A DNA stretch of 64,000 bases from Stentor coeruleus (Eukaryota; Ciliophora; Heterotrichea; Heterotrichida; Stentoridae). The notes beneath the pieces are model-generated. The model was not told where the DNA came from. It saw only the letters and a list, made by a program, of their open reading frames with translations, and made no database searches. Position 1 is the first letter of the stretch, and each line of letters starts with the position of its first letter. The stretch is from the NCBI GenBank assembly GCA_001970955.1, contig MPUH01000299.1:1-64000 (forward strand), in the 5' to 3' direction. The translations under genes and the position numbers were made by a program. This document shows, in pieces, positions 10,901 through 19,402 of this stretch.

Positions 10901-11104
10901 TAATTCTTCTAATACATCTAAAAGTTCTTGATCTTCTTCTAAGGATAAATCATCGGTGTCTAAAATTTCTAATTCTTGATCTATTAATTCATCTTCATCG
11001 GATTCTGATGAAATTTCGTCTGTGGAATCAGAATCTGTGATTTCATCTTGCGAATATGTGACAGCTAAAAGAAGGAAGAATATGAGATAAATTTTTCTTA
11101 CCAT
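7916..11104 (-). CDS. Secreted acidic-repeat protein with C-terminal NHL/SMP-30-like beta-propeller
   Basis: The 1,062-aa product starts with a clear signal peptide (MVRKIYLIFFLLLAVTYSQ). Residues 20-660 are extremely acidic and hold about eight divergent copies of a module with period near 75 residues. Each has a strand like DDVVIIDGDELT or DTVLINDVGYTY followed by an acidic helix; copies start near 76, 140, 214, 287, 364, 445, 540 and 614. After a Thr/Asp/Glu linker (690-770), residues 790-1030 carry propeller-type repeats (PTGVCFDVNHNFLYVAD, SDCKVDAYGNLYYTE, APRGLCYGDNKVYVTD). The tail GVWIIVGMLFSSYFL is hydrophobic and may be a GPI signal. The density of Asp/Glu suggests calcium binding outside the cell or in a secretory store; this is inference. 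A decayed paralogue lies next to it. Confidence 0.85.
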   Translation of the reverse strand: MVRKIYLIFFLLLAVTYSQDEITDSDSTDEISSESDEDELIDQELEILDTDDLSLEEDQELLDVLEELSISLDDDDVVIIDGDELTASELDEEISDLEEDIAQEENIIEAESVIEDGEEVTSEDLEDLIDELDDLEIDEPIEIDGEVISDDEELEEYIEELEDTAEELEIIEELDEEITEAEALMVDLENADSAELFELAGELQDILDLMDLEDTVLINDVGYTYDALEDYIEDLNEEALNLQHEEELIVATDEAILALGDASTSEQLAAYVVELEELLEIMNEDDVVIIMDREFTEEEIEEEIQSIIEDAQDLKIQEELDEAIEAVEEVEEVDIDELETSEEVGEIIDAYETLISSMEDSDELTIEIDGDDTTTEDLQEEIDELLVIYNDLASQEELDSIAAEIEEYVLQYIYEDGIVYITPEQLSGELSLWKKLQGALDEGEVVIVNGFEYTIDNIDDFIIVIENTIDYLEENNLVQVVVDGVISYMPEDEYSHMLAVDQSVISANEILEKDELTSDDLFELADVLEELLSLMYEDEVVVLDDVEYTYDELEAYADDIKAQAMDLNHEEKVISAAAEVEELLQNNDEWTTKNELEKLVSAWESLLATMEIDDEVEVDSETYNTEDIQEEIAELQDLLDNLDDGEILYTDPNTGETQETIAQVTNSVSLSEQAYYDLITSGSNYNLEIPVISTASSSDVVASKSGEPLELVIIIKEEDTTTSTFLQTTQDEDTNLERDDDEAPEEDAEPEEEYQDGETNFILVTTYIPDEEGTGKVFVFDKENPENFVELVIGLQEPTGVCFDVNHNFLYVADQGGLSDGGIFQYQISWEPEDGIFTLDNTVYVQIYTGTPSDCKVDAYGNLYYTELLTNSIHKVTYADLYNGYANEFTILYIADEETNHIDRPIAIEVFESEDIYFVNNVDGTVSGTLNKAEAELEDTNEEPIFVLVSETSPAWGLAIGEKYAYYSLDSGEVSGYHLDDRTVTRFSTGFFIAPRGLCYGDNKVYVTDNGAGALYKMEEGEDDEPEIVAFIQAVSACFCVNVQDSNGVWIIVGMLFSSYFL

Positions 11105-11676
11105 TTATATTCGTTTTTTGATGAAAATAGGATGAGCTAAGGTGGAATGCTTGCTTTTGGAATTGTGGATGAAGTAGATGGTAAAAGTATTATATGTGGA
11201 TGATTAGTATGGAGTTTGTTTTAGGATGGGCAACTAGGATATTATATGTAATTATTGGTAAAGGAGAAAAGGGATATTTTTATAGTGAGGAGTGATAATT
11301 ATTAGAAAATTAGGAAAATTGAGGAGAGAGGTTAAGAGTAAAAGATGAGTAGTTAGGATAAATTGTTTCTTTGATTTAGTTAAGAAAATTGTGGGCCCTG
11401 CTTTGAAATCATAACCCTTACAAAAAAATCAGCATAACTTTTTTAGTCATTTTTTATTAGGAAATTTGATAGCATTATTATATGTGTACACAATATAAAT
11501 TACAAATTTGCAAGACTTATTTAGTATTAATATTATAAAATTTCCTTGAAGCATTTTAGTTTGAAAAACATAAATCACTCTAACTTCAATATTCTTTTAA
11601 TATATACATCAAATACTATGATTTCTAAATATAAATTTATTCGTCTAATTAGCTAACCATATTATCGGTAAAACAG
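11105..11676. other. 5' flank of the acidic-repeat gene
   Basis: The first 300 bp are strongly G-rich and C-poor on the + strand, so C-rich and G-poor in the sense of the gene, as in the other 5' flanks of this window. No conserved box could be identified and no gene is visible. Confidence 0.5.
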
Positions 11677-12175
11677 CTAAATCCAAGTATCATCATTTAC
11701 TCTTAAATTCGCACAGAAGCACGACCTAATAGCTTGTAAATACAAAAAAACATTAGATTCTTCATAGGCTTCATCTTCACTCTTTTAAGGTTAGCATCAG
11801 TTTATTGTGTTTGCATAAATGCTGGAGCTATACCAACAGATACTGAAGTTGAAAACTATAACTAGACTTTATACATAAAAAACTTTTAATAATATTTTAC
11901 ACTACAATAATATAATCTTATTAAACTTAAATGCTCATCATCAATTGAATCAAAAAAATCAGCATTGAAATCACAGCCAAATCACTGTTAAAGTTACTCC
12001 TTAAGCTAATCAAATCATAAATACTTTACTAGTCAAGCACTAAAGTCCAAAGCCACCTGCTTGAAAATCGGCATCATTTATTTCAAGGTAGCACACATTC
12101 CCATAATCTAATTCATTAATATAATCTTCAATTTCTAAAGCAATCTAAGCTTTTGTATAAATCTCATATAATATG
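11677..12175 (-). pseudogene. Decayed, truncated paralogue of the neighbouring acidic-repeat/propeller gene
   Basis: On the minus strand two stretches align with the intact gene at 7916-11104. Near 12,150-12,050 the DNA reads EIEDYINELDYGNVCYLEI, matching EIEEYVLQYIYEDGIVYIT (residues 404-422 of the intact protein). Near 11,770-11,677 it reads YLQAIRSCFCANL...DDTWI, matching FIQAVSACFCVNV...NGVWI at the C-terminus (residues 1031-1051). The middle (roughly residues 430-980) is missing or unrecognisable, and several stops and frame changes interrupt the rest. Same strand and immediate upstream position point to a tandem duplication followed by decay. Confidence 0.7.
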
Positions 12176-12215
12176 AATTAGATAAAAAACCAAAAGCAAT
12201 ACAAAGCTACCTTTA

Positions 12216-12755
12216 TCACATATTATTTATATTGTAAGAATTCATTTTAATAGTCAAAGCATTTAATCGACTCTTAAAAGCTTGACTAGGTGCATTTTGT
12301 CCTCTAAATAGAGGAGACACATAAATAAAAGGCTTCATCGGAGGACTAACAGCATTTTCATTAGTAAAACTCGCATAACTAGTAGTCTGAGTCAAACTTG
12401 GCATAGGGTCAGTAATAGTTGAATTGTCGTTAGTCTTATTAGAAGCATTAGACACTTGAAGCTTTTCACATATACACATATTTCCTCTATCAGTCATCTG
12501 AGTTGCAGTATCAACTGATATTTTTGGTTTTTCTGTTATTAAATCTTTACTAGGAGGTGGTGAGATAAATTGCTTAAGAGCAGGGTCATCTAAAATTTTG
12601 TTTAAAGCTTCGTTATTTACTTTTTGTCTAAGATTAAGTTGCATTGGTCTTTGGATTGGTAAGTTTCTTATAATTTTAGGCTTGCTTTTTGCAAGAAAGA
12701 TATCAGAATCGCTGTCTTCAGAAAAGCTAAGATCTTTGTCAGGTATTTTTGCCAT
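12216..12755 (-). CDS. Hypothetical disordered protein (179 aa)
   Basis: A clean frame runs from the ATG at 12753-12755 to TAA. The protein is rich in Ser, Asn, Pro and Thr, with an acidic Ser cluster at the N-terminus (LSFSEDSDSDIF) and SP/TP sites. No fold, membrane helix or family motif is visible. It may be a phosphorylated regulatory or scaffold protein; the function is unrecognised. Confidence 0.65.
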   Translation of the reverse strand: MAKIPDKDLSFSEDSDSDIFLAKSKPKIIRNLPIQRPMQLNLRQKVNNEALNKILDDPALKQFISPPPSKDLITEKPKISVDTATQMTDRGNMCICEKLQVSNASNKTNDNSTITDPMPSLTQTTSYASFTNENAVSPPMKPFIYVSPLFRGQNAPSQAFKSRLNALTIKMNSYNINNM

Positions 12756-12892
12756 TTTTACAAAAGATTTAGTTTATCTTATTTGAGAAAGTAAGTGATA
12801 GTTAAATATTTCCAGAGTCTTTTGGTTTCTGATTAAGAAATTGGCACAGCTTCTAAAATTTTAAAGCTAAATTTCGACTGAAATGCCAAAGA

Positions 12893-13233
12893 ATAAAATC
12901 ATATTTTATCTTGCATCAGTAAATTATTAATTTCCATATGATTAATAAGTGGTTTAAATATAATTTAAAAATCTGGGCTAAAATTGAAAATAAATTAAGT
13001 ATGAAAGGTAAAAAAAGAGTCGAGTTTGTGATATATGGATTNACTTAATTTATTTCTTTTTATACAAAAATTATATTATATAATATAAAATCATATTTTA
13101 TCTTGCATCAGTAAATTATTAATTTCCATATGATTAATAAGTGGTTTAAATATAATTTAAAAATCTGGGCTAAAATTGAAAATAAATTAAGTATGAAAGG
13201 TAAAAAAAGAGTCGAGTTTGTGATATATGGATT
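12893..13233. repeat. Single-N contig join at 13042 with 149-bp duplicated flanks
   Basis: Bases 12893-13041 are repeated exactly at 13085-13233, with one N at 13042 and 42 unmatched bases (13043-13084) before the second copy. A lone lower-case n between overlapping contig ends is what some scaffolders write for a negative gap. The duplication is therefore probably an assembly artefact, and the true 5' flank of the RING gene is uncertain. Confidence 0.85.
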
Positions 13234-13942
13234 GCATCCCGCATTGTTTTGCAGTGAAGTTGATAATTATTTTATATGCCCAATATGCTATTTCGTAGCA
13301 AGTGATCCTGTTTCTTGTAAGAGTTGTGAGCAAATCTTCTGTGAAGGGTGTATTGATCGATATAGCAAAATCAAAGAAAATAAATGCAGAATTTGCAAGA
13401 TTGATCTAGAAATAACTCCTTTGCGTAAGTTTCCACGTAAAGTTTATGAAAGTTTTTTCCTTTACTGCCCAAATTTCAACTATGGTTGCCGTTTTGAAGG
13501 AGGTATTAAGGAAATGCATGAGCACAAAGCTATATGTGATTTCAAAAAAATCAATTGTTCAAACCCTATATGTGCTCATAATTTTTTAGCTAAAGATAAA
13601 CCTATTCCTGAAGCTGATGTTTGTTCAATGCAATGCTTAGAAACTTTTGAGATTTCTGAGATACTAGGAAAAACTGGTCGAGTAGAAGTTTCTAAGTATT
13701 TTTGGAAATGCTTGCAAAATCATAGAATCAAATATGAAGAAAGCCTTGAAAAAGAGTATTTAGATGCTACTTCTGGAAAGGGTACGCTGAAAACTGAGTT
13801 AGAGGCAGAATTAAAGGAATTGGAGGATAAATTTGAAGAAATTAAATGGCATATACATCCTGGAAAGTATGTCAATGAAGTATGGACTTGCTGCCAAGAT
13901 AAAAAAGATACTATAGGGTGTTCACTGCTGCAAAGGCTTTAA
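13130..13942 (+). CDS. RING/TRAF-type zinc-finger protein, probable E3 ubiquitin ligase
   Basis: This 270-aa protein has a RING finger at about residues 50-90 (CPIC, then DPVSCKSCEQIFCEGC and CRIC) followed by TRAF-type cysteine/histidine clusters (YCPNFNYGCRFEGGIKEMHE, H.AICDFKKINCSN). A coiled coil lies near 215-245. The C-terminus has HPGKYVNEVWTCCQDKKDT and then IGC, a short Cys motif. RING/TRAF proteins transfer ubiquitin and act in signalling. The first ATG is at 13130, but a second at 13193 (MKGKKRVEFVIYG) is equally possible and would drop 21 residues. The start region lies inside the duplicated contig join, so the 5' end is less certain than the rest. Confidence 0.88.
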   Translation: MINKWFKYNLKIWAKIENKLSMKGKKRVEFVIYGLHPALFCSEVDNYFICPICYFVASDPVSCKSCEQIFCEGCIDRYSKIKENKCRICKIDLEITPLRKFPRKVYESFFLYCPNFNYGCRFEGGIKEMHEHKAICDFKKINCSNPICAHNFLAKDKPIPEADVCSMQCLETFEISEILGKTGRVEVSKYFWKCLQNHRIKYEESLEKEYLDATSGKGTLKTELEAELKELEDKFEEIKWHIHPGKYVNEVWTCCQDKKDTIGCSLLQRL

Positions 13943-14188
13943 TAGAGTTTTAGTATATTTAATTTAGTTTATAAAGTGATAATTTTATATCATTTAAACA
14001 CATCTAAAAAATTTGTAATTTTATTTAAAAAGTTATTATTTTTAAATAATTTAAACCCTTTTAATAATCTTCAATCTTCTTCCTTGTAAATCTAATCTTT
14101 CTTCCAAAAATTCTCATCCTCCAAAAAAACTTACTCTAAATCAAACACCCCACATCTATCTCTATTATCTAAATTTACACTTATATAT

Positions 14189-14704
14189 ATGGAAAACTTG
14201 CAGATCAAAGAAGACTTCCCATCAATATTCTCAAACTCAAAAATCGAACTAAAAAATATCAACAAAGTTCCTTATTTCTGTATCCCTATCAATGAAAATC
14301 TTGATGGTAGTAGCCCAGTACCATCATTTGATATAAAAAAAGACTATACCTCAGAATGTTTAACTCTGCAAGAAGCAAATGAAGAATTTGCTGTAAAAAT
14401 AGAATCCTTAAGCATTGAAATTCATGAAATAAAAGGAAAAATCGTAGACATGGAAAAAAATAAAATCCCCTCGAAGTCGAAAAAATACTCTATAAGCAAT
14501 AAGCGAGACCGAAGAAAATCAAGTCAGATTTCGCGTATGTTCAGCTGTGAAGTATGTGGAAAAAGCTATGGGTAAGGCTTATATAGTTCTGAAGGTTCAT
14601 TGAATCATCATACTAAACTCAAACACTTTGAGTTTTTCCAAGAACAGCAAATTGCTAAAAATTTAGAAAGCACTAGGAAGATCCATGAAAATATTGAAAA
14701 TTAA
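14189..14704 (+). CDS. Single C2H2 zinc-finger protein, spliced (14189-14571, 14587-14704)
   Basis: Read without splicing the frame stops at 14573. Removing the 15-nt GTAAGGCTTATATAG at 14572-14586 restores the frame and completes a textbook finger, CEVCGKSYGSEGSLNHHTKL followed by KH (C-x2-C-x12-H-x4-H). The product is about 166 aa: a disordered first half, a basic Lys/Ser/Arg stretch before the finger (residues 93-115, KSKKYSISNKRDRRKSS), the finger at about 119-140, and a charged tail. The completed zinc ligands are strong evidence for the intron. It may bind nucleic acid; the role is unknown. Confidence 0.88.
14572..14586 (+). other. 15-nt spliceosomal mini-intron
   Basis: The sequence is GTAAGGCTTATATAG. 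Retention puts TAA in frame at once; removal joins the two halves of a C2H2 finger in frame. Confidence 0.93.
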
Positions 14705-15085
14705 TATTATTAGAAATAAAAATTGTGTGTAAGATTTTGTTGAATTTTTTCTTTTATAGGGTTATGATTTGGTGTGGGGTGTTTGAGAAAGAGAAAATAT
14801 GAAAATTTAGATGTGGATATGATTAAAAATGCAAAGAGGATAATTAGATAGAAGGATTTAGTAGAAGATATTATTAGATTAGAGATAGAATGAATATTTT
14901 TGGTTTAGGGGAATTAGGGTTTTAGGTTAAGTATTAGGTTATATTTGATTGTGTTTTTAATGAGTTTATTGAGGAATATTATGATTTTAGAAAAAGTTTA
15001 ATGACTTTTAATGGTAAAAAATTGTAGCATTCAGATAAAAATCATAGTTTTTTGATATAAGATTATTTAAAATTTTTCAGTTTCT
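14705..15085. other. 3' flank of the C2H2 gene
   Basis: G/T-rich: by hand count 14761-14820 has 19 G and no C. No gene, RNA or repeat is visible. Confidence 0.6.
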
Positions 15086-15164
15086 TTATAGAATGGATAT
15101 AAATTTTATTAAGAATAAACATAANTTATAGAATGGATATAAATTTTATTAAGAATAAACATAA
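15086..15164. repeat. Single-N contig join at 15125 with 39-bp duplicated flanks
   Basis: Bases 15086-15124 are repeated exactly at 15126-15164 around one N. Unlike the other three joins there is no unmatched tail. It looks like a plain overlap that was not merged. Confidence 0.9.
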
Positions 15165-15189
15165 TTTTGATTTATTTTCAAACTTAAAA

Positions 15190-15363
15190 TTATACTCTTT
15201 TCCTTGTTCTAACCTTGAATATCCTTTCCACAAATCGTCTAATAAACTTAACCATAAAATATTTTTTAATCAATTCAGCAAAGGTAATTCTATTTCTGTT
15301 TTTCGACCCTAACAAGGAAGCAATTCTTTTCAGATATGCAATTTCAGATTTATTATAAACTGC
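15190..15363 (-). pseudogene. Short open, coding-like fragment without an upstream ATG
   Basis: On the minus strand 57 codons are open and end at TAA (15190-15192): ...SEIAYLKRIASLLGSKNRN, then RITFAELIKKYFMVKFIRRF. The composition is that of a folded, basic helical protein. The only internal ATG would leave 21 residues, and a stop lies just upstream with no mini-intron to skip it. It could be a gene remnant or the last exon of something cut by the nearby contig join at 15125. Confidence 0.25.
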
Positions 15364-15536
15364 CTATTATACTATTAAAAAATAAAAAATAAAAATCCTC
15401 ACCAAAAATCATACACTTTTCATTATTCTTAAATTACATAAAAATAACATCATAACCTTAATCAATTCTCATAATATAATACAATTATAAATCCCATCAA
15501 AATACAAAAAATAATCTAAAAAAAGCAATTAAGAAA

Positions 15537-17207
15537 ATGGAAGAACCTAATGATAACACTTATAGTATTGAACAAACAAAGCTCTTAAAGCAAATGCTAA
15601 CACCAGTTATGTCTTTATTACAAGATTTTCGTGAACTTAAAGTTCGAAATCGTCTTTCTCCTGATAGTAACATAAGTATTTTAAGCCTTTTAACATCAAG
15701 TATCAAAGAAGACATAATGAAAGAGCTCAAAAAATTAAAAAGCTCAGCCAAAAATTCTATATACAATGTAGAACAAAACACAAATAACAAATTCAAAGAC
15801 GTATATTCCCAAATTGATGATGTTCAAAAAAATCTGTTAAATTTCGATGCTCTGACAACACAGATCAATGATAGTATATCAAATGTAAGGGGCCATTTGA
15901 ATACATTTTATGATAAATTTGATGCTTTTAAATCAGAAATTGATGATAGAGCTTTAATAACAGAAGTTAGTGAAATACGATTACAATGCAAACAATATGC
16001 TTTAAAGCAAAATTTAGATGATCTTAAACTTGAAGTTTTTGATAAGGCAACAAAGGCTTATGTAGAAAGCATTGACACTCGTCTTAATCATTTAGATACA
16101 TGCATGGGAAATTATATAGATAAAAATCATATAGAAGAAATAAAAACTGAACTTAAAATTCAAGCTGAAGCTTATGTTAACTTTAATTGTTTATTACGTG
16201 AAGAGTTTTTATCATTTAAAGATCAATATGCATCATTTAAATTAAAATCAGAAGATGAGATTAAAAGGCTTACACATAAAATTGACATAGCAAATAAACA
16301 GTTAAAAGAATCAATAAATGAAGTTGCTACAAGACTTTCTAAAAGCCCTTGGAAGAGGGAGATAGAAAAATTAGACCACTCGATTTCTCTTTGTGCGAAA
16401 AGTTCTGAGTTAAAACAACATGAAGAAAACACTTATCCTTTATTGAACAATTTTTCAGTTCAAGTCAAAAACTGTGTTGAGAAAATTGCTAAGTTTGAGA
16501 ATATTGTTATGAGATATGATGAAATATTATTAGATAAAGCTTCAAAGGATGATATTAAATTTTTGAAAAACCAATTGCCATTATATGTTACAATAAATGA
16601 ATTTAAAGATGAAAATAATAAAATAGAGCACAAGTTCATATGGATACAAGACAAAATCGAAACACAATATTCTAATATAAAAATTCTTGATACCTCAACT
16701 CACAACCTATCACTAAAATATGACCAGCTTAAAAAGGAACAAAAAGAAGTCTCAGATTTCGCAACTTCAATAGAAAAACTCAAAGAAACAACAAAAGAAA
16801 AAGCTGACAAAATCGATATACACAAACTTATTGATACTATGAGCACTAAAGTACAATTTGAAGAATTGTTAAATAAAATTGATATAATGCATAAACAACT
16901 TGAACTTGGCATAATACTTAATCATACTTTATGTCGGACTATGCTTAATAATGGAGAAGAATCAAGTAATTTATTTATACAAAGAAAGGATATTTATAGA
17001 AAATTAAATGGATTGGTTAATTGGGTTACAGGAGAAGAACATAGGATTAAAAGTTTAGTTCCTTCAAGAGCAACACCTGTTTTAAAAAATGAACTTTATT
17101 TGTTTAAAGAAGACAGTTTTAAAAATTTAAATAAGACAACTTATAATATGAGGAATAATACAGCAAGGATCAAGATTAAGCCGAAAAGATTTACACCGTT
17201 ATTTTAG
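15537..17207 (+). CDS. Long coiled-coil protein (556 aa)
   Basis: An uninterrupted frame starts at the first ATG after an A/C-rich leader. Residues 50-470 are almost all heptad-patterned helix, with Lys/Glu/Ile/Leu enrichment and few prolines (for example EIKRLTHKIDIANKQLKES). The C-terminal 70 residues are basic (ARIKIKPKRFTPLF). No motor, membrane or enzymatic motif is seen. The layout is common in basal-body and cytoskeletal linkers of ciliates, but no orthologue is recognised. It lies tandem with the CH-like gene downstream. Confidence 0.85.
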   Translation: MEEPNDNTYSIEQTKLLKQMLTPVMSLLQDFRELKVRNRLSPDSNISILSLLTSSIKEDIMKELKKLKSSAKNSIYNVEQNTNNKFKDVYSQIDDVQKNLLNFDALTTQINDSISNVRGHLNTFYDKFDAFKSEIDDRALITEVSEIRLQCKQYALKQNLDDLKLEVFDKATKAYVESIDTRLNHLDTCMGNYIDKNHIEEIKTELKIQAEAYVNFNCLLREEFLSFKDQYASFKLKSEDEIKRLTHKIDIANKQLKESINEVATRLSKSPWKREIEKLDHSISLCAKSSELKQHEENTYPLLNNFSVQVKNCVEKIAKFENIVMRYDEILLDKASKDDIKFLKNQLPLYVTINEFKDENNKIEHKFIWIQDKIETQYSNIKILDTSTHNLSLKYDQLKKEQKEVSDFATSIEKLKETTKEKADKIDIHKLIDTMSTKVQFEELLNKIDIMHKQLELGIILNHTLCRTMLNNGEESSNLFIQRKDIYRKLNGLVNWVTGEEHRIKSLVPSRATPVLKNELYLFKEDSFKNLNKTTYNMRNNTARIKIKPKRFTPLF

Positions 17208-17834
17208 AGGTTAATTTAATATTTAAAGATAAATTGATTTTTTAAAGTTGTTAGAATTAATTTTCGTGTAGAAGTTATGGTTTTTATTGATTAATATTTT
17301 AGAGTTTTATGGCTGATTACTGAATCTTAGTTTTATTTTAAAATTTTTAGCTATACTTCTGATTTTATTTTTTATAATATAATATACTAATTCTATTATA
17401 ATATCTAATCATCTTTATATAGGATTACTATGTAAAAATATTTAAGATTTTTTCTTGATAAATTAGAAATATTAATAGCTTAAGTTCTTATATACAAAAT
17501 ATTATAAAAATTTGCTCATTATCTTGAAAAATTCATTATAATACCATATTTTTTGGCTTATATAATATTTTCCCTTAAGAAATTATAAACTAACTTATAA
17601 TAAATATAATACTAATCTTTATATATATATTTATCAAGAGCAGTATTGTTTCAATAAAATAGTTAATTTTTATAAGCAAATTAGCTTTTTTTAAACCTTC
17701 TTGCTATATATTATATGTATAATCTTCATAAGAATTATAATGAAGTTTTAAATGGATAAAAGAAAAGCTTATAAAAAGCCAAGTCATTATTGTTAAAGAA
17801 AGTTGATATAGTTTATGGATAGTATAATAATAAA
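17208..17834. other. AT-rich spacer
   Basis: Very AT-rich with many short TATA-like tracts. The usual A/C-rich stretch before the downstream gene is weak here. No gene or RNA recognised. Confidence 0.55.
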
Positions 17835-19358
17835 ATGAAGACCTATGGTAATAGAATTCGTTCAATCACTCCAAAACCAATGAAAAAGTACTCAACCAGT
17901 ATAAATCCTAGTAGAAAAAAACTCTTAATAGACTGGGTGCAATTTATTGTATCTAAGCTAAACAGTCCTGTTGAAGAATTAATAAAAACTGGCCTAATTC
18001 CTTATAAAATCATCCAGTCCTATATTTCTAATTTTTCCCTTAAAGGATTTCATCTGACTCCTAATAGTTCTCAAGCATATAACAATATCCTTCTTTTAAA
18101 CAACTTCATATACCAAGATTTCCCTAATTCTGAATTACCTTCTCCTAGTGAAATCCTTAAAAAAGGTTCAAACGACTGTTGGGTATTAATAAACACTCTT
18201 TTCAAAAACTACTGCTTAAATGAAATGCACAATTCATGGGGAAAATGTTTCGAATGGTATAAATCAATACTAAAACTCTACAATATTGAAGCAAATAAGC
18301 AAACTTTCATCAAAGAGTCACAAAATGGTATAAGCTTAGCCTGTATATTAAACTGCTATACAGGTTTCAAACTTTCTCTTATTACAAAATTCCCATCTCC
18401 AAATGAAACCTTAGAAAACATCCAACAAGTTTTCAGTAATCTTAAAAAGAAAATATTTCTCCCACTTGAAGTTAATGAATTCTATAAATCTTCTGATGAG
18501 GATCTAATCGCTCTAACTTTATTTTTGGTATTCAAAAATTTTCGATATGAAGTTCCATCTTTACCTACAAGAGAAAAAATTCAATTCAAAATTAAACCTC
18601 AGACTGTATTGAACACAGCAGAATCATTTGTATCTATAAGCTCAATGGAAAGTTTAGAGTATTCAAAAAGCACTATTTTGTCGAAAGAGTCTTCTGAAGC
18701 GCAGTTACCAATGTATAAAACCCCAAAGTGGAATAAAGAAAAAATTCTAGATGCTATTGCTGATGATAGTACTGGATATTCTATACAACCATATGAAGTT
18801 AGCTATGAATCTGTATCAGTTGCAAATACTAGTTATACAAAAAAAACATCAGAAAAACTTAAAAATTTAGAAAGAGCTAATGCCCTATGCGAAAGGAAAT
18901 TCATGTTCATAGCTGACCAACGTAGTAAAAAAGAAAGGCTACAAGAAGTCCCAAGTTTAAAAAAACTAAGAGAAATAAACAAAAAACCTGAAGATAATTT
19001 AATAGGTTTTCTCATAACCCCAAGGCTTTTAAAAATGCTCAAACCTTATATTGAGAACTTAATATTCGCAATAGTCATTGATGCTAAGAATTTTACATCT
19101 AAAAACGAAAGTTATTTTTTTGAATGGAAGGACTTTTCACTTTCAGTTAAAGGGAAAGTTAATGTAAATGATATAAATTTCTGTGAAAGTATAGGGAGAC
19201 TATTACATATCAGAACTTTTTATGATGAAATGACTATTCAATGCATAGACGAAAAAGAAGCTTGCATGTATGTAAAAGGTCTCAAAAGGCTAGGTAAGCC
19301 AAAAACTTTGTTTAGTCGTGACATATCATGTAATGAGTTGATATCTAAAATCCGATAA
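17835..19358 (+). CDS. Calponin-homology-like domain protein (507 aa)
   Basis: The N-terminal half (about residues 26-235) resembles two CH domains. The first contains RKKLLIDWVQFIVSKL, FSLKGFHL and GSNDCWVLINTLF. The second contains CFEWYKSILKLYN, NGISLACILNCYTG and ENIQQVFSNL ending in ALTLFLVFKNFRY. A Ser-rich middle follows, and residues 385-495 look like a PH-type fold (IEWKDFSLSV-like strands in ESYFFEWKDFSLSVKGKV). CH domains bind actin or microtubules, so a cytoskeletal role is likely. The CH call rests on pattern only and could be wrong for the first domain. Its stop is 44 nt from that of the convergent FYVE gene. Confidence 0.75.
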   Translation: MKTYGNRIRSITPKPMKKYSTSINPSRKKLLIDWVQFIVSKLNSPVEELIKTGLIPYKIIQSYISNFSLKGFHLTPNSSQAYNNILLLNNFIYQDFPNSELPSPSEILKKGSNDCWVLINTLFKNYCLNEMHNSWGKCFEWYKSILKLYNIEANKQTFIKESQNGISLACILNCYTGFKLSLITKFPSPNETLENIQQVFSNLKKKIFLPLEVNEFYKSSDEDLIALTLFLVFKNFRYEVPSLPTREKIQFKIKPQTVLNTAESFVSISSMESLEYSKSTILSKESSEAQLPMYKTPKWNKEKILDAIADDSTGYSIQPYEVSYESVSVANTSYTKKTSEKLKNLERANALCERKFMFIADQRSKKERLQEVPSLKKLREINKKPEDNLIGFLITPRLLKMLKPYIENLIFAIVIDAKNFTSKNESYFFEWKDFSLSVKGKVNVNDINFCESIGRLLHIRTFYDEMTIQCIDEKEACMYVKGLKRLGKPKTLFSRDISCNELISKIR

Positions 19359-19402
19359 TTTAATAAATGTATGTAGGATATTTACACTTAAATATTACCT
19401 AT

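Noticed and set aside
10593-10931. Ser-rich plus-strand frame opposite the acidic gene
   Set aside because: It is the antisense shadow of GAA/GAT-rich acidic codons, which read as Ser codons on the other strand.
12893-13233. Genuine tandem duplication of the RING gene start
   Set aside because: The copies flank a lone N, as expected for unmerged contig ends; three other such joins occur in the window.
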